Part shown: positions 26,110-36,987 of the stretch, in pieces
Numbering within the stretch: the first letter of the stretch is position 1
How the letters are laid out: every line of letters begins with the position of its first letter
Notes under the pieces: model-generated
Databases searched by the model: none
What the model saw: the letters and a program-made list of their open reading frames with translations, nothing else
What the model was told of the DNA's origin: nothing
Program-made: the position numbers and the translations under genes
Assembly (NCBI RefSeq): GCF_000217955.3
Contig: NZ_AFOY02000014.1
Span: 1-64,000, forward strand
DNA length: 64,000 nucleotides
Source of the DNA: Pseudomonas fluorescens HK44
GTDB lineage: Bacteria; Pseudomonadota; Gammaproteobacteria; Pseudomonadales; Pseudomonadaceae
Reading direction: 5' to 3'

Positions 26110-27999
26110 TCAGATCCTGAAACTACCGACCAACTGCTTCAACCGCGCCGCTTGCTGCTCCAGGTCGGAACAGGCGCGCAACGTCGATTGCAGGTTTTCC
26201 ACGCCTTCCTGATTCAGGGTGTTGATTTCGGTGATGTCGACGTTGATCGACTCGACCACGGCGGTCTGTTCCTCGGTGGCAGTGGCCACCGACTGGTTCA
26301 TGCCGTCGATCTCGCCGATGCGCAAGGTCACGCTGTTCAGGCGCTCACCGGCGAGGTTGGCGATCTCTACGCTGTCCTGACTGTGACGCTGGCTGTCGCT
26401 CATGGTGCTGACCGACTCGCGGGCGCCGACTTGCAGCTCCTCGATCATGGTCTGCACTTGCTGCGCCGATTCCTGGGTGCGGTGCGCCAGGTTGCGCACT
26501 TCATCGGCGACCACCGCGAAACCGCGTCCGGCTTCACCGGCCCGAGCTGCTTCAATCGCCGCGTTGAGTGCCAGCAGGTTGGTTTGCTGGGAGATGCTGG
26601 TGATCACTTCGAGAATCTGCCCGATGTTCACGGTTTTGCTGTTCAGCGACTCGATGTTGGTGCTGGAGGCGCTGAGCATGCTCGACAGCTGATTCATCGC
26701 CGCAATGCTGCGGTCGACCACTTGCTGGCCGTCTTCGGCCAGGCTACGGGCATCGCTGGCCTGATGAGAGGCTCGCGCCGCGTTACGGGCAATTTCCTGA
26801 GCTGCCGCGCCCAACTGATTGATCGCCGCTGCCACACTGTTGGTCCGGCTCGATTGTTCGTCGGAGTTGAGCATCGACGAGTTCGATGCGCTGACCACTC
26901 GCAGAGCGACTTCGTTGACGTGCTCGGTGGCCGACGACACTTCGCGGATCGAACCGTGGATACGCTCGACGAAGCGGTTGAACGCGCTGCCGAGGATGCC
27001 GAACTCGTCCAGGCTCTGGATGGTCAGGCGGCGGGTCAGGTCGCCTTCACCGTCGGCAATGTCCTGCATCGCGCGGGTCATGACGTGCAGTGGCTGGATC
27101 AGGATACGGATCAGCATGCCGAGCAACGCGATGATGATTGCCACGGCAATGATCGTGGCAATGATCGCCGAGGTGCGGAAACTGCTGAGCGTCGCGAAGG
27201 CTTTGTCTTTGTCCACCGACAGACCGACGTACCAGTTGACCGATGGCAGGCCTTTGATCGGCGTGAAGGTGACGATGCGGGTTTTGCCGTCGACCTCGAC
27301 TTCAGTGATGCCGCCGCCGATACGCGGGGTGTTTTTCGGGTAAGCCTCGCTGAGGGACTTCATCACCATGGCTTTGTCCGGGTGAACCAGGATCTTGCCG
27401 TCGGCACTGACCAGGAAGGCATAGCCCATACCGCCGAAGTCACGCGCGGTCAGGGTGTCGATCAGGGTTTGCAGGCTCAGGTCACCGCCGACCACTCCCA
27501 CGCTTTGTCCGGCTTTTTTCGAGGCGGTGGCGATGGAGATGATGGTCTGGCCGGTTGCCGCATCGATATACGGTTCGGTGAGCGTCGAGCCGTTGCTGTT
27601 TTCCGCGCCTTTGTACCAGGGGCGAACTCTTGGGTCGTAGCCGTCCGGCATCTTGGAGTCCGGGCGGTTGATGAACGTACCGCTGGCATCGCCCAGGTAC
27701 CTGGCCATGAAGGTCGACGCCAGGGCATTCTGCTCAAGCAGGCTGGCAACGTTGCTGTGTTCGGGGTTGAGGGCGATGTTCTGGGCCAGGTTTTCCACCA
27801 TGAGAATCCGCCCGGCGAGCCAGGACTGGATATTGGAGGAAGTGACATCGCCCATCTCATGCAGGTAATTGTCCAGGTCCTGGCGAATTGCGTTGCGCTG
27901 TAAATAGTCGTTGTACAGCGCGAACGAAGCGAAGGCGGCAATGACGATGAGCGCGGCTGCAAGCAGGATTTTGTGGCTGAAGCGCAGGTTTTTGTTCAT
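26110..27999 (-). CDS. Methyl-accepting chemotaxis protein for amino acids, PctA type
   Basis: This 629-residue transmembrane chemoreceptor has helix 1 near residues 11-30, a periplasmic dCache domain (about 33-275), helix 2 near 280-302, HAMP, and a cytoplasmic methyl-accepting domain with the hairpin-tip region around [20 protein letters not shown]. The amino-acid-binding residues defined for P. aeruginosa PctA (Y121, R126, W128, Y129, D173) occur at exactly these positions. It should steer swimming towards amino acids. P. aeruginosa has three such genes in tandem at this locus; only one is present here. PctA, PctB and PctC cannot be told apart, so no symbol is given. Confidence 0.9.
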   Translation of the reverse strand: MNKNLRFSHKILLAAALIVIAAFASFALYNDYLQRNAIRQDLDNYLHEMGDVTSSNIQSWLAGRILMVENLAQNIALNPEHSNVASLLEQNALASTFMARYLGDASGTFINRPDSKMPDGYDPRVRPWYKGAENSNGSTLTEPYIDAATGQTIISIATASKKAGQSVGVVGGDLSLQTLIDTLTARDFGGMGYAFLVSADGKILVHPDKAMVMKSLSEAYPKNTPRIGGGITEVEVDGKTRIVTFTPIKGLPSVNWYVGLSVDKDKAFATLSSFRTSAIIATIIAVAIIIALLGMLIRILIQPLHVMTRAMQDIADGEGDLTRRLTIQSLDEFGILGSAFNRFVERIHGSIREVSSATEHVNEVALRVVSASNSSMLNSDEQSSRTNSVAAAINQLGAAAQEIARNAARASHQASDARSLAEDGQQVVDRSIAAMNQLSSMLSASSTNIESLNSKTVNIGQILEVITSISQQTNLLALNAAIEAARAGEAGRGFAVVADEVRNLAHRTQESAQQVQTMIEELQVGARESVSTMSDSQRHSQDSVEIANLAGERLNSVTLRIGEIDGMNQSVATATEEQTAVVESINVDITEINTLNQEGVENLQSTLRACSDLEQQAARLKQLVGSFRI

Positions 28000-28189
28000 G
28001 GCTTGTGGTGTCCGCTAGGGTCATATTGTTGGGGCGTGTTGCTTGAAAAAAACGCGCAAGCTGCGCGCTGTCGTACATAAGCTGATATTTCCGTCTTTCC
28101 TTGGGGAATTATCGGACCTGACTTTCGGTCTGGTCTCTTGCTTGTATCTATCGGCTGCACAGGACTAAAGCTTAACCAGGAGCGACGAA

Positions 28190-28322
28190 ATGCCTGACTC
28201 ATTGCCACTCGTTATCGGCGCAGGACTTGAAGTCGGCGATGCGACAGGCGGCCAATCAGCTGGGGCGACAACGGGTCCGCGGCTTGATGGGCTCGTTGCT
28301 TGGCGGCAGCAAACGCCGCTAA
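28190..28322 (+). pseudogene. Internally deleted relic of a DUF853 (HerA-like) ATPase gene
   Basis: A start codon with AGGAG upstream opens MPDSLPLVIGAGLE, which resembles the first residues of Pseudomonas DUF853 ATPases. After about 17 codons, a different frame (28239-28322) encodes AMRQAANQLGRQRVRGLMGS and then LLGGSKRR plus a stop, which resembles the C-terminus of the same family. The whole ATPase core (about 1.4 kb) is missing. The simplest reading is a gene that lost its middle by deletion. The assignment rests on remembered family ends and should be treated as inference. Confidence 0.5.
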
Positions 28323-28348
28323 CTATCTTTTGGATGGCCACGGTCAAA

Positions 28349-28376
28349 ATGTGTGCGAGCTTGCTCGCTCCCACAT
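28349..28376. repeat. Single REP element (class A)
   Basis: ATGTGTGCGAGC and GCTCGCTCCCACAT form a 28-bp hairpin with GCGAGC/GCTCGC and ATGTG/CACAT pairs. It lies between the relic ATPase gene and the transposase remnant. Confidence 0.75.
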
Positions 28377-28489
28377 CTATGGTTACCCCCTTTTCTGCAA
28401 TACTGTTTTTGATGCGTGTTTGGCTTGCTTTCATCTATCCGGCGTCTGTGTGGGGTGGCAACCCCGCGCCTCGATGAGAATCGATGCCC

Positions 28490-29735
28490 GACGATCCTAA
28501 TTATTCGAACGGCCTTTCAGCCGTGTGGGAGCTCAGGGTTGTCGTCAGGCCGGTTGGCCGTTCACGTCATCAGTTATCCAGCATCGCAAAACCAGGTGGG
28601 TGGTGCTCGGGTGACAGCAGGGTCAGGCGTTCATCGCGGCTGGCCCTGCATCGAATTCGGTGTGGTGGGCCGCAATCGCCCAGGCGATCCTCGCCAGCTT
28701 GTTGGCCAGCGCGCAGACCACATGGTTGGAGTGATGGTGGGCCAATAGCTGCCGGACCCAGTCCGCCAGCCAGCCTTTCTGTCGGTCCAGTTGCATCAGG
28801 TAAACACGGGCACATTGGACAAGCAGGCGCCGCTGGTTGCGATCACCTCGCTTGCTGATGCCCAGCAGGACGGTCTTGCCGCCCGTAGAATGCTGGTTTG
28901 GGTATCAGCCCGATTGAGGCCGAATAGCCTCGGCCGCATTTGAACTGCTTGCCATCGCCCAATTCGGCAGCCAGGACGCTGGAGGTGATCGGGCCTACGC
29001 AGGGCATGGTCATCAAACGAGCCGCCAGATCATCTTCGGCGGCCTGGCATTCCACTTCCTTGTCCAGCGTCTTGATCTGCCCATCCCAGATAGGTGAAGT
29101 GCTCCTGCAACCTCGTCAGAAGTTTTTTGATGGGCACAGGAATTGAACTCGCTTCAAGCCGAGCGGGCAGTTCTTTGATGGGCTTGAAGCCTGTGGCCAG
29201 ACTGACGCCGACCTCCAAAAGCGCTGCGTGAATCCGATTGACGGTCGCGGTGCGCTCTTTGATGAACGAATCGCGTGTCGAGTTGAGCATGGCCAGCAGC
29301 TGCTGAGCCTGGGTTTTGGGGTGTACAAAGCGCATTGTTGGACGAGTCGCCGCCTCGCAGATCGCCTCGGCATCAGCGAAGTCGTTTTTGTTGCTTTTCA
29401 CGTAAGGGCGTACGAGATGCGGGGCAATGAGCTTGGGCGTATGTCCCAGCTTCGCGACCTCCTGCGCCATGAAGTGGGCTCCGCCGCAGGCTTCCATCAC
29501 AACGGTGCAGGGTTCGAGATTCATCAGGTGCTGCATGAGCGCCGCACGAGTAAACTTTTTGCGGTAAAGCTCATGACCACGATCATCTTGCGCGTGTAGA
29601 TGGAAAGAGTGTTTTCCCAGATCGATGGCGGCAATAGCTACTTTGTTCATGGCAACGGTCTCCGATGAGCCCCCTGCGAAAGCTTAGTGGGCGATCACAG
29701 GGGGCGGCGGGGGTAGCCATTTCATTATTGGAAAT
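28490..29735 (-). mobile_element. IS110-family (IS1111-like) insertion sequence, degenerate
   Basis: The only recognisable gene is a DEDD transposase with two frameshifts (28623-29650). The limits given are approximate: members of this family lack clear terminal inverted repeats and make no reliable target duplication. Less than 90 bp remains between the transposase start and the neighbouring dciA-like stop, and about 130 bp or more of non-coding DNA lies downstream of the transposase. Confidence 0.6.
28623..29650 (-). pseudogene. IS110/IS1111 transposase with two frameshifts
   Basis: Joining three frames gives a 341-residue protein of normal family length. The N-terminal RuvC-like domain carries D10 (AIDLGK), E53 (VVMEACGG), D90 and D93 (NDFADAE). 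The C-terminal Transposase_20 domain has CVGPITSSVLAAELGD and the serine of QHSTGGKT. Frame is lost at 29085-29087 (CCC where CC would restore L-D-G-Q) and at 28895-28896 (GG where G would restore I-P-K-Q-H). Both are single-base insertions next to repeated bases, so sequencing error cannot be excluded. As read, the product stops at about 206 residues and is inactive. Confidence 0.85.
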
Positions 29736-29738
29736 GCA

Positions 29739-30194
29739 TCAGGTCTTGGGTTTGGCGTGCGCTGCCAGGCGTTCCAGCGCTGCGCGCAATTTTGGATCGC
29801 TGATGCCGTCGGCGGTGGCCTGAATGGTCGCCGCCGCATCGCTCGACAGATCCATGGTGTGGCCGGTAGCCCCTTGCTGCACGGTCGGTGGTTGTACCTT
29901 GAACAGGATTCGCGTCAGGCTGGCGAACTCGTCGAACATCTGCAATTGCCGTTGCAGACGCTTTTGCTGATAACGCAGACGGGTTGCCCAATGACCGTCG
30001 GTGACGATCAGCAACAGACTGCCCTCACGCCATGACGCCACATGACAATGTTCACGGGCAGCGGGCTGCAGCTGGCTTTCCAGTAAACGCTGTAAATGAC
30101 CCAGGCGTTGTGCGTGGCCGAAAATGGCTTTTAACGGTTTGGCTTCGCGAAGCAGAACGGCGGGTGCTCTGGCCGCAAGAGGGCGAAATGCCAT
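29739..30194 (-). CDS. dciA: DUF721/DciA-like protein
   Basis: This 151-residue protein has the DciA signature in its middle (WREGSLLLIVTDGHWATRLR), the domain that helps load the replicative helicase DnaB in bacteria lacking DnaC. ATG 30194 is preferred; the longer frame adds an unlikely aromatic-rich extension. It diverges from secA, its usual neighbour in pseudomonads. Its 3' end lies only about 90 bp from the transposase. DciA function is known from family members, not shown here. Confidence 0.75.
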   Translation of the reverse strand: MAFRPLAARAPAVLLREAKPLKAIFGHAQRLGHLQRLLESQLQPAAREHCHVASWREGSLLLIVTDGHWATRLRYQQKRLQRQLQMFDEFASLTRILFKVQPPTVQQGATGHTMDLSSDAAATIQATADGISDPKLRAALERLAAHAKPKT

Positions 30195-30500
30195 GATCAG
30201 ACACCTGAAGTAACAGAGACGCCATGGTAGCAGAAAGCACTTGATGCGCCTGAGCCATTGCTTTGTGAGCGCTTTACTCATTAAATCAATGAGTAACTTC
30301 TGGCGTGAATGGCTTGAAGTTCAGCAAAATGCCCTTATTTTAAGTGAGCCCCGTAACAGCGCTGTGCATGTATCGTGGAACAACGCCACTTTCCTCACCA
30401 TCGTTTCCGGGTAGAATGCTCGTTCGCATGCGGCCATGAGGGCTGCACGGGCGACTCACGGGGCCGCCCTCCATCCCTTTGTGTGGAAGATCCTGCCGAT
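30195..30500 (+). promoter_or_regulatory. Divergent dciA/secA promoter region and secA leader
   Basis: This 306-bp region holds both promoters. A TAGAAT box at about 30414 is a candidate -10 for secA. The leader can form a hairpin with GAGGGC (30438-30443) and GCCCTC (30466-30471) close to the secA start. No SecM-like arrest peptide was recognised, and no other gene was seen. Confidence 0.4.
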
Positions 30501-33236
<2,736 letters not shown>

Positions 33237-33263
33237 GATTTCTGCCAGATATTGAAATACCCG

Positions 33264-33296
33264 CGCCGCGACCGGCATCAGCCGTCGCGGCGTTTT
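33264..33296 (+). terminator. Terminator after secA
   Basis: CGCCGCGAC (33264-33272) pairs with GTCGCGGCG (33284-33292), with extra GGC/GCC pairing in the loop, and is followed by TTTT. Confidence 0.8.
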
Positions 33297-33374
33297 ACCA
33301 TTTAAAACACCGATGCCACGTTAAAAAGAACAGGGCGACGACGGTGCAGACATTACATTAAGAGGAGCGTTTTC

Positions 33375-34592
33375 ATGGCTGTTGGTCTTGGTCCTTTGCC
33401 AACGTTGCACCCGGTTGCCGGTTTTGAACTCGGTATCGCTTCGGCCGGCATCAAGCGCCCCGGGCGCAAAGATGTCGTGGTCATGCGCTGCGCCGAAGGT
33501 TCCACGGTTGCCGGTGTGTTCACGTTGAACGCGTTTTGCGCAGCGCCCGTTATTCTGGCCAAACAACGTGTACAAGGCCCGGTACGTTACCTGCTGACCA
33601 ACACCGGCAATGCCAACGCCGGTACCGGTGAGCCTGGTTTGGCTGCCGCCGAGCGCACCTGCGCCAAGCTGGCTGAATTGACCGGCGTTGACGCCAGCCT
33701 CGTGCTGCCGTACTCCACCGGCGTGATTGGCGAACCGCTGCCGGTCGAGAAGATCGAAGGCGCGCTGCAAGCTGCCCTCGACGACTTGTCGGAGAACAAC
33801 TGGGAGGCCGCGGCCACCGGGATCATGACCACCGACACCCTGCCAAAGGGTGCGAGCCGGCAGTTCCAGTATGAAGGCGTGACCATCACCGTCACCGGTA
33901 TCAGCAAAGGCGCCGGGATGATTCGCCCGAACATGGCGACCATGCTCGGTTACATCGCCACCGACGCCAAGGTTTCCCGCGAGGTGTTGCAGAACCTGCT
34001 GCTGGACGGCGCCAACAAGTCGTTCAACCGCATCACCATCGATGGCGACACCTCGACCAACGACTGCTGCATGCTGATCGCCACCGGTAAAGCCGCACTG
34101 CCGGAAATCACCTCCGCCAGCGGTCCACTGTTCGCGGCGCTGAAGCAGGCGGTGTTCGAAGTGTGCATGGATGTCGCCCAGGCGATCGTTCGCGATGGCG
34201 AAGGCGCAACCAAGTTCGTCACCGTTGAAGTCAACGGCGGCGGCAATCACCAGGAGTGCCTGGACGTCGGTTACACCGTGGCGCATTCGCCATTGATCAA
34301 GACCGCGCTGTTCGCTTCCGATCCCAACTGGGGGCGCATCCTGGCAGCCGTTGGCCGTGCCGGCGTGCCGAACCTGGACGTGAGCAAGATCGACGTGTTC
34401 CTCGGTGAAGTCTGTATTGCCAGCCGCGGTGCCCGCGCCGCGACTTACACCGAAGCCCAGGGCTCGGCCGTGATGCAACGCGAAGAAATCACCATTCGTA
34501 TCGAGCTGGGTCGCGGTGATTGCAGCGAAACCATCTGGACCACCGACCTGTCCCATGAATACGTGAAAATCAACGCCGAATACCGCACGTAA
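33375..34592 (+). CDS. argJ: Glutamate N-acetyltransferase / ornithine acetyltransferase
   Basis: This 405-residue enzyme recycles the acetyl group from N-acetylornithine to glutamate in arginine synthesis. The precursor cleaves itself between Ala and Thr in [11 protein letters not shown], freeing the catalytic threonine of the beta chain. Full length and an AGAGGAG ribosome site upstream support the start. It lies directly downstream of secA, as in P. aeruginosa. Confidence 0.96.
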   Translation: MAVGLGPLPTLHPVAGFELGIASAGIKRPGRKDVVVMRCAEGSTVAGVFTLNAFCAAPVILAKQRVQGPVRYLLTNTGNANAGTGEPGLAAAERTCAKLAELTGVDASLVLPYSTGVIGEPLPVEKIEGALQAALDDLSENNWEAAATGIMTTDTLPKGASRQFQYEGVTITVTGISKGAGMIRPNMATMLGYIATDAKVSREVLQNLLLDGANKSFNRITIDGDTSTNDCCMLIATGKAALPEITSASGPLFAALKQAVFEVCMDVAQAIVRDGEGATKFVTVEVNGGGNHQECLDVGYTVAHSPLIKTALFASDPNWGRILAAVGRAGVPNLDVSKIDVFLGEVCIASRGARAATYTEAQGSAVMQREEITIRIELGRGDCSETIWTTDLSHEYVKINAEYRT

Positions 34593-34612
34593 TTCATGGT
34601 GGGCAAGTCATG

Positions 34613-34643
34613 CTTCTGTAGGAGCAAGGCTTGCCCGCGATGG
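34613..34643. repeat. Single REP element (class B)
   Basis: The sequence CTGTAGGAGCAAGGCTTGCC followed by CGCGATGG matches the arms of the class B REPIN at 36278-36378. It lies between argJ and the glutathione S-transferase gene. No inverted partner is present. Confidence 0.75.
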
Positions 34644-34688
34644 AGGCCGCAGGCCTCCCGCTTGTCCCTCATCAAAAGGCGCCTGAAC

Positions 34689-35321
34689 ATGAGCTACCAC
34701 CTGATCATCGGCGACAAACTGTATTCCTCCTGGTCACTGCGTGGCGCCTTGGCGCTGGAGTTGGCCGGCGCGACCTACACCGAAGAACTGATCAAGCTGA
34801 ACCAGCCGGACACCCGTGAACGCCTGCTCAAGCATTCGCCGACTGGCAAAGTCCCGTTGCTGAAAACCGAACACGGGACCATTGCCGACTCGTTGGCCAT
34901 CGCCGAGTACCTGGTCGAGCGTTTCCCGAACGCCAACCTCTGGCCAAAGGACATCGCCGCCCGCGCCCAGGCCCGTTCGGCCTGCGCACAAATGCACAGC
35001 GGCTTCTTCGCCATGCGTAGCAACATGCCGTTTGACCTGAGCCACGATGCGCCGTTGTCGCCAATGCCGCCTGAAGTGCAGGTGGAGATCGAGCGGATGC
35101 TGGCGTTGTGGGCTGAATGCCGCGCGGTCGCAACCGAACCCGGCCCGTTCCTGTTTGGTCGCGTAAGCCTGGCAGATGCCTTCTTCGCACCCATAGCTGT
35201 GCGCTTGCGTACTTATCAAGTCGCGCTACCGGCGGTAGATGCGGCCTATGTTGAAGCGATTTACCAATGGCCAGCCTTCAAGGCCTGGCAGAAAGCCGGC
35301 CTGGAGGAAATAGTGCGGTGA
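34689..35321 (+). CDS. Glutathione S-transferase family protein
   Basis: This 210-residue protein has an N-terminal thioredoxin-fold domain with the serine of LYSSWSLRG and the glutathione-binding segment GKVPLL followed by ADSLAIAEYL, then an all-helical C-terminal domain. It should conjugate or reduce small electrophiles with glutathione; the substrate is unknown. ATG 34689 gives the normal length. Its stop codon overlaps the next start (GTGA), so it is coupled to the Nudix gene. Confidence 0.88.
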   Translation: MSYHLIIGDKLYSSWSLRGALALELAGATYTEELIKLNQPDTRERLLKHSPTGKVPLLKTEHGTIADSLAIAEYLVERFPNANLWPKDIAARAQARSACAQMHSGFFAMRSNMPFDLSHDAPLSPMPPEVQVEIERMLALWAECRAVATEPGPFLFGRVSLADAFFAPIAVRLRTYQVALPAVDAAYVEAIYQWPAFKAWQKAGLEEIVR

Positions 35322-36259
35322 AACGAGTTCATGTAGCAGCGGCTGTTATCCGTGATGCCAGCGGCAAGATCCTCATCGCTCGCCGCGCCGATACCCAGCA
35401 TCAGGGTGGCCTGTGGGAGTTTCCCGGCGGCAAGGTCGAGGACGGCGAAGCGGTGCAAGCCGCGCTGTCACGCGAGCTGCAGGAAGAGTTGGGCATTGTG
35501 GTCAGTGCCGCTCGGCCATTGATCAAGGTTCAGCATGACTATCCAGACAAGCAAGTGCTGCTGGATGTCTGGGAGGTCTCGGCGTTTACCGGCGAACCTC
35601 ATGGCGCCGAAGGCCAGCCTCTGGCGTGGGTGACGGCGCGTGAACTGCGCGACTATGAGTTCCCCGCCGCCAACCAGCCGATCGTGGCGGCTGCACGTCT
35701 GCCAGGCGACTACCTGATTACTCCGGAAGGCCTGGAAACGCCAGCCCTGCTGCGCGGTATTCAGAAAGCCATCGCTGGCGGGATCAAGCTGATCCAGTTG
35801 CGTGCGCCTAATGGCTACGATCCGCAATACCGCGATCTGGCGGTAGACGCCGTGGGTTTGTGTGCCGGCAAGGCGCAACTGATGCTCAAGGGCCCGTTCG
35901 AGTGGTTGGGAGATTTCCCGGCCGCCGGTTGGCACATCACCGCCGCGCAGTTGCGTAAATACGCCAGCGCCGGGCGTCCGGTGCCCGCGTCGCGCTGGTT
36001 GGCGGCGTCCTGCCACAACGCTGAAGAGCTGAGCCTGGCGGAGCAGATGGGCGTGGACTTCGTCACCCTGTCACCGGTTCAGCCAACCCAGACTCATCCG
36101 GATGCGTCACCACTCGGCTGGGAGCAAGCCTCGCAGTTGATTGCGGGCTTCAGCAAGCCGGTGTTTCTGCTCGGTGGTGTAGGGCCTGCCGAACGGCAAA
36201 AAGCCTGGGAAGCGGGTGCACAGGGCGTGGCGGGGATTCGGGCGTTTTGGCCTGATTGA
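35318..36259 (+). CDS. mutT: Nudix hydrolase fused to a ThiE-like domain (MutT-type)
   Basis: This 313-residue protein has two domains. The Nudix domain (about 1-130) carries a complete Nudix box from GGKVEDGE to LSRELQEELGI, as in 8-oxo-dGTP diphosphatase MutT, which removes oxidised dGTP from the nucleotide pool. The C-terminal half resembles thiamine-phosphate synthase, keeping the SCHNAEE and SPVQPTQTHP segments but lacking the usual ND diphosphate/magnesium motif. The second domain may therefore be non-catalytic. The start is GTG overlapping the GST stop. This fusion is common in pseudomonads. Confidence 0.88.
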   Translation: MKRVHVAAAVIRDASGKILIARRADTQHQGGLWEFPGGKVEDGEAVQAALSRELQEELGIVVSAARPLIKVQHDYPDKQVLLDVWEVSAFTGEPHGAEGQPLAWVTARELRDYEFPAANQPIVAAARLPGDYLITPEGLETPALLRGIQKAIAGGIKLIQLRAPNGYDPQYRDLAVDAVGLCAGKAQLMLKGPFEWLGDFPAAGWHITAAQLRKYASAGRPVPASRWLAASCHNAEELSLAEQMGVDFVTLSPVQPTQTHPDASPLGWEQASQLIAGFSKPVFLLGGVGPAERQKAWEAGAQGVAGIRAFWPD

Positions 36260-36277
36260 TTGGCGGTGATTCTGAGG

Positions 36278-36378
36278 GCCTCATCGCGGGCAAGCCTTGC
36301 TCCTACAGGGCAGGGTTGTTCACAAGATTAGTGAACGACATCAATCCGTAGGAGCAAAGCTTGCTCGCGATGGCGGCC
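36278..36378. repeat. REPIN, class B
   Basis: Arm 1 (GCCTCATCGCGGGCAAGCCT, 36278 onward) and arm 2 (ending GCTCGCGATGGCGGCC, 36378) are inverted around a 36-bp spacer. It fills the gap between the convergent Nudix and adenosyltransferase genes. Confidence 0.85.
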
Positions 36379-36403
36379 TTACAGGCGATGGAATTCTGCT
36401 TGG

Positions 36404-36985
36404 TTAAGCCTCAGGCTTCGCCGCCGCTTGCCACAAAATCTCGGCAATCCCCTGGCGTTTGGCAATCAGCCGGGCCGCCACAAACAACAGGTCAGACAAG
36501 CGATTGATGTACGCCAGGCCAACCCCGGCCAATGGCTCCAGCGCATTCAGATGCTGACAACGTCGCTCGGCACTGCGTGCCAGGCTGCGGCAGACGTGGG
36601 CTTGGGCAATCAAGGCGGAACCGCCGGGCAGAATGAAGTTCTCCAGCGGTCCCAGTTCTTCGTTCCAGGCATCGATCGCCGTTTCCAGGCGTTCGACTTC
36701 TGCGGCATTCAAGGCCTGATACACCGGCATTGCCAATTCGCCCCCCAAATCGAACAATCGGTGCTGACACGGTTCAAGCACCTCGATCACCTCGGCCAGG
36801 CCAGGATGGGCGTGGCGTTGCTCGGCCAAGCCAGCCAGCAACAATCCCAGCTGACTGTTCAGCGTATCGACTTCGCCGATGGCCTCGACCCGGGGATGGT
36901 CCTTCGGCACGCGGCGACCGTCGCCAAGCCCGGTTTCACCTTTGTCGCCGGTGCGGGTGTAAATCTTCGACAAGCGAAAACCCAT
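36404..36985 (-). CDS. PduO-type cob(I)alamin adenosyltransferase
   Basis: This 193-residue enzyme transfers adenosyl from ATP to cobalt to make coenzyme B12. The N-terminal ATP-binding motif is TRTGDKGETGLGDG and the C-terminal helix has RSLARSAERR. ATG 36985 is used because it starts 2 bp after the sensor kinase stop, so the two genes form an operon. No B12-dependent enzyme gene is in the window. Confidence 0.92.
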   Translation of the reverse strand: MGFRLSKIYTRTGDKGETGLGDGRRVPKDHPRVEAIGEVDTLNSQLGLLLAGLAEQRHAHPGLAEVIEVLEPCQHRLFDLGGELAMPVYQALNAAEVERLETAIDAWNEELGPLENFILPGGSALIAQAHVCRSLARSAERRCQHLNALEPLAGVGLAYINRLSDLLFVAARLIAKRQGIAEILWQAAAKPEA

Positions 36986-36987
36986 GC

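Noticed and set aside
26014..27903. 629-residue plus-strand frame opposite the chemoreceptor
   Set aside because: It is an antisense shadow with no recognisable domain.
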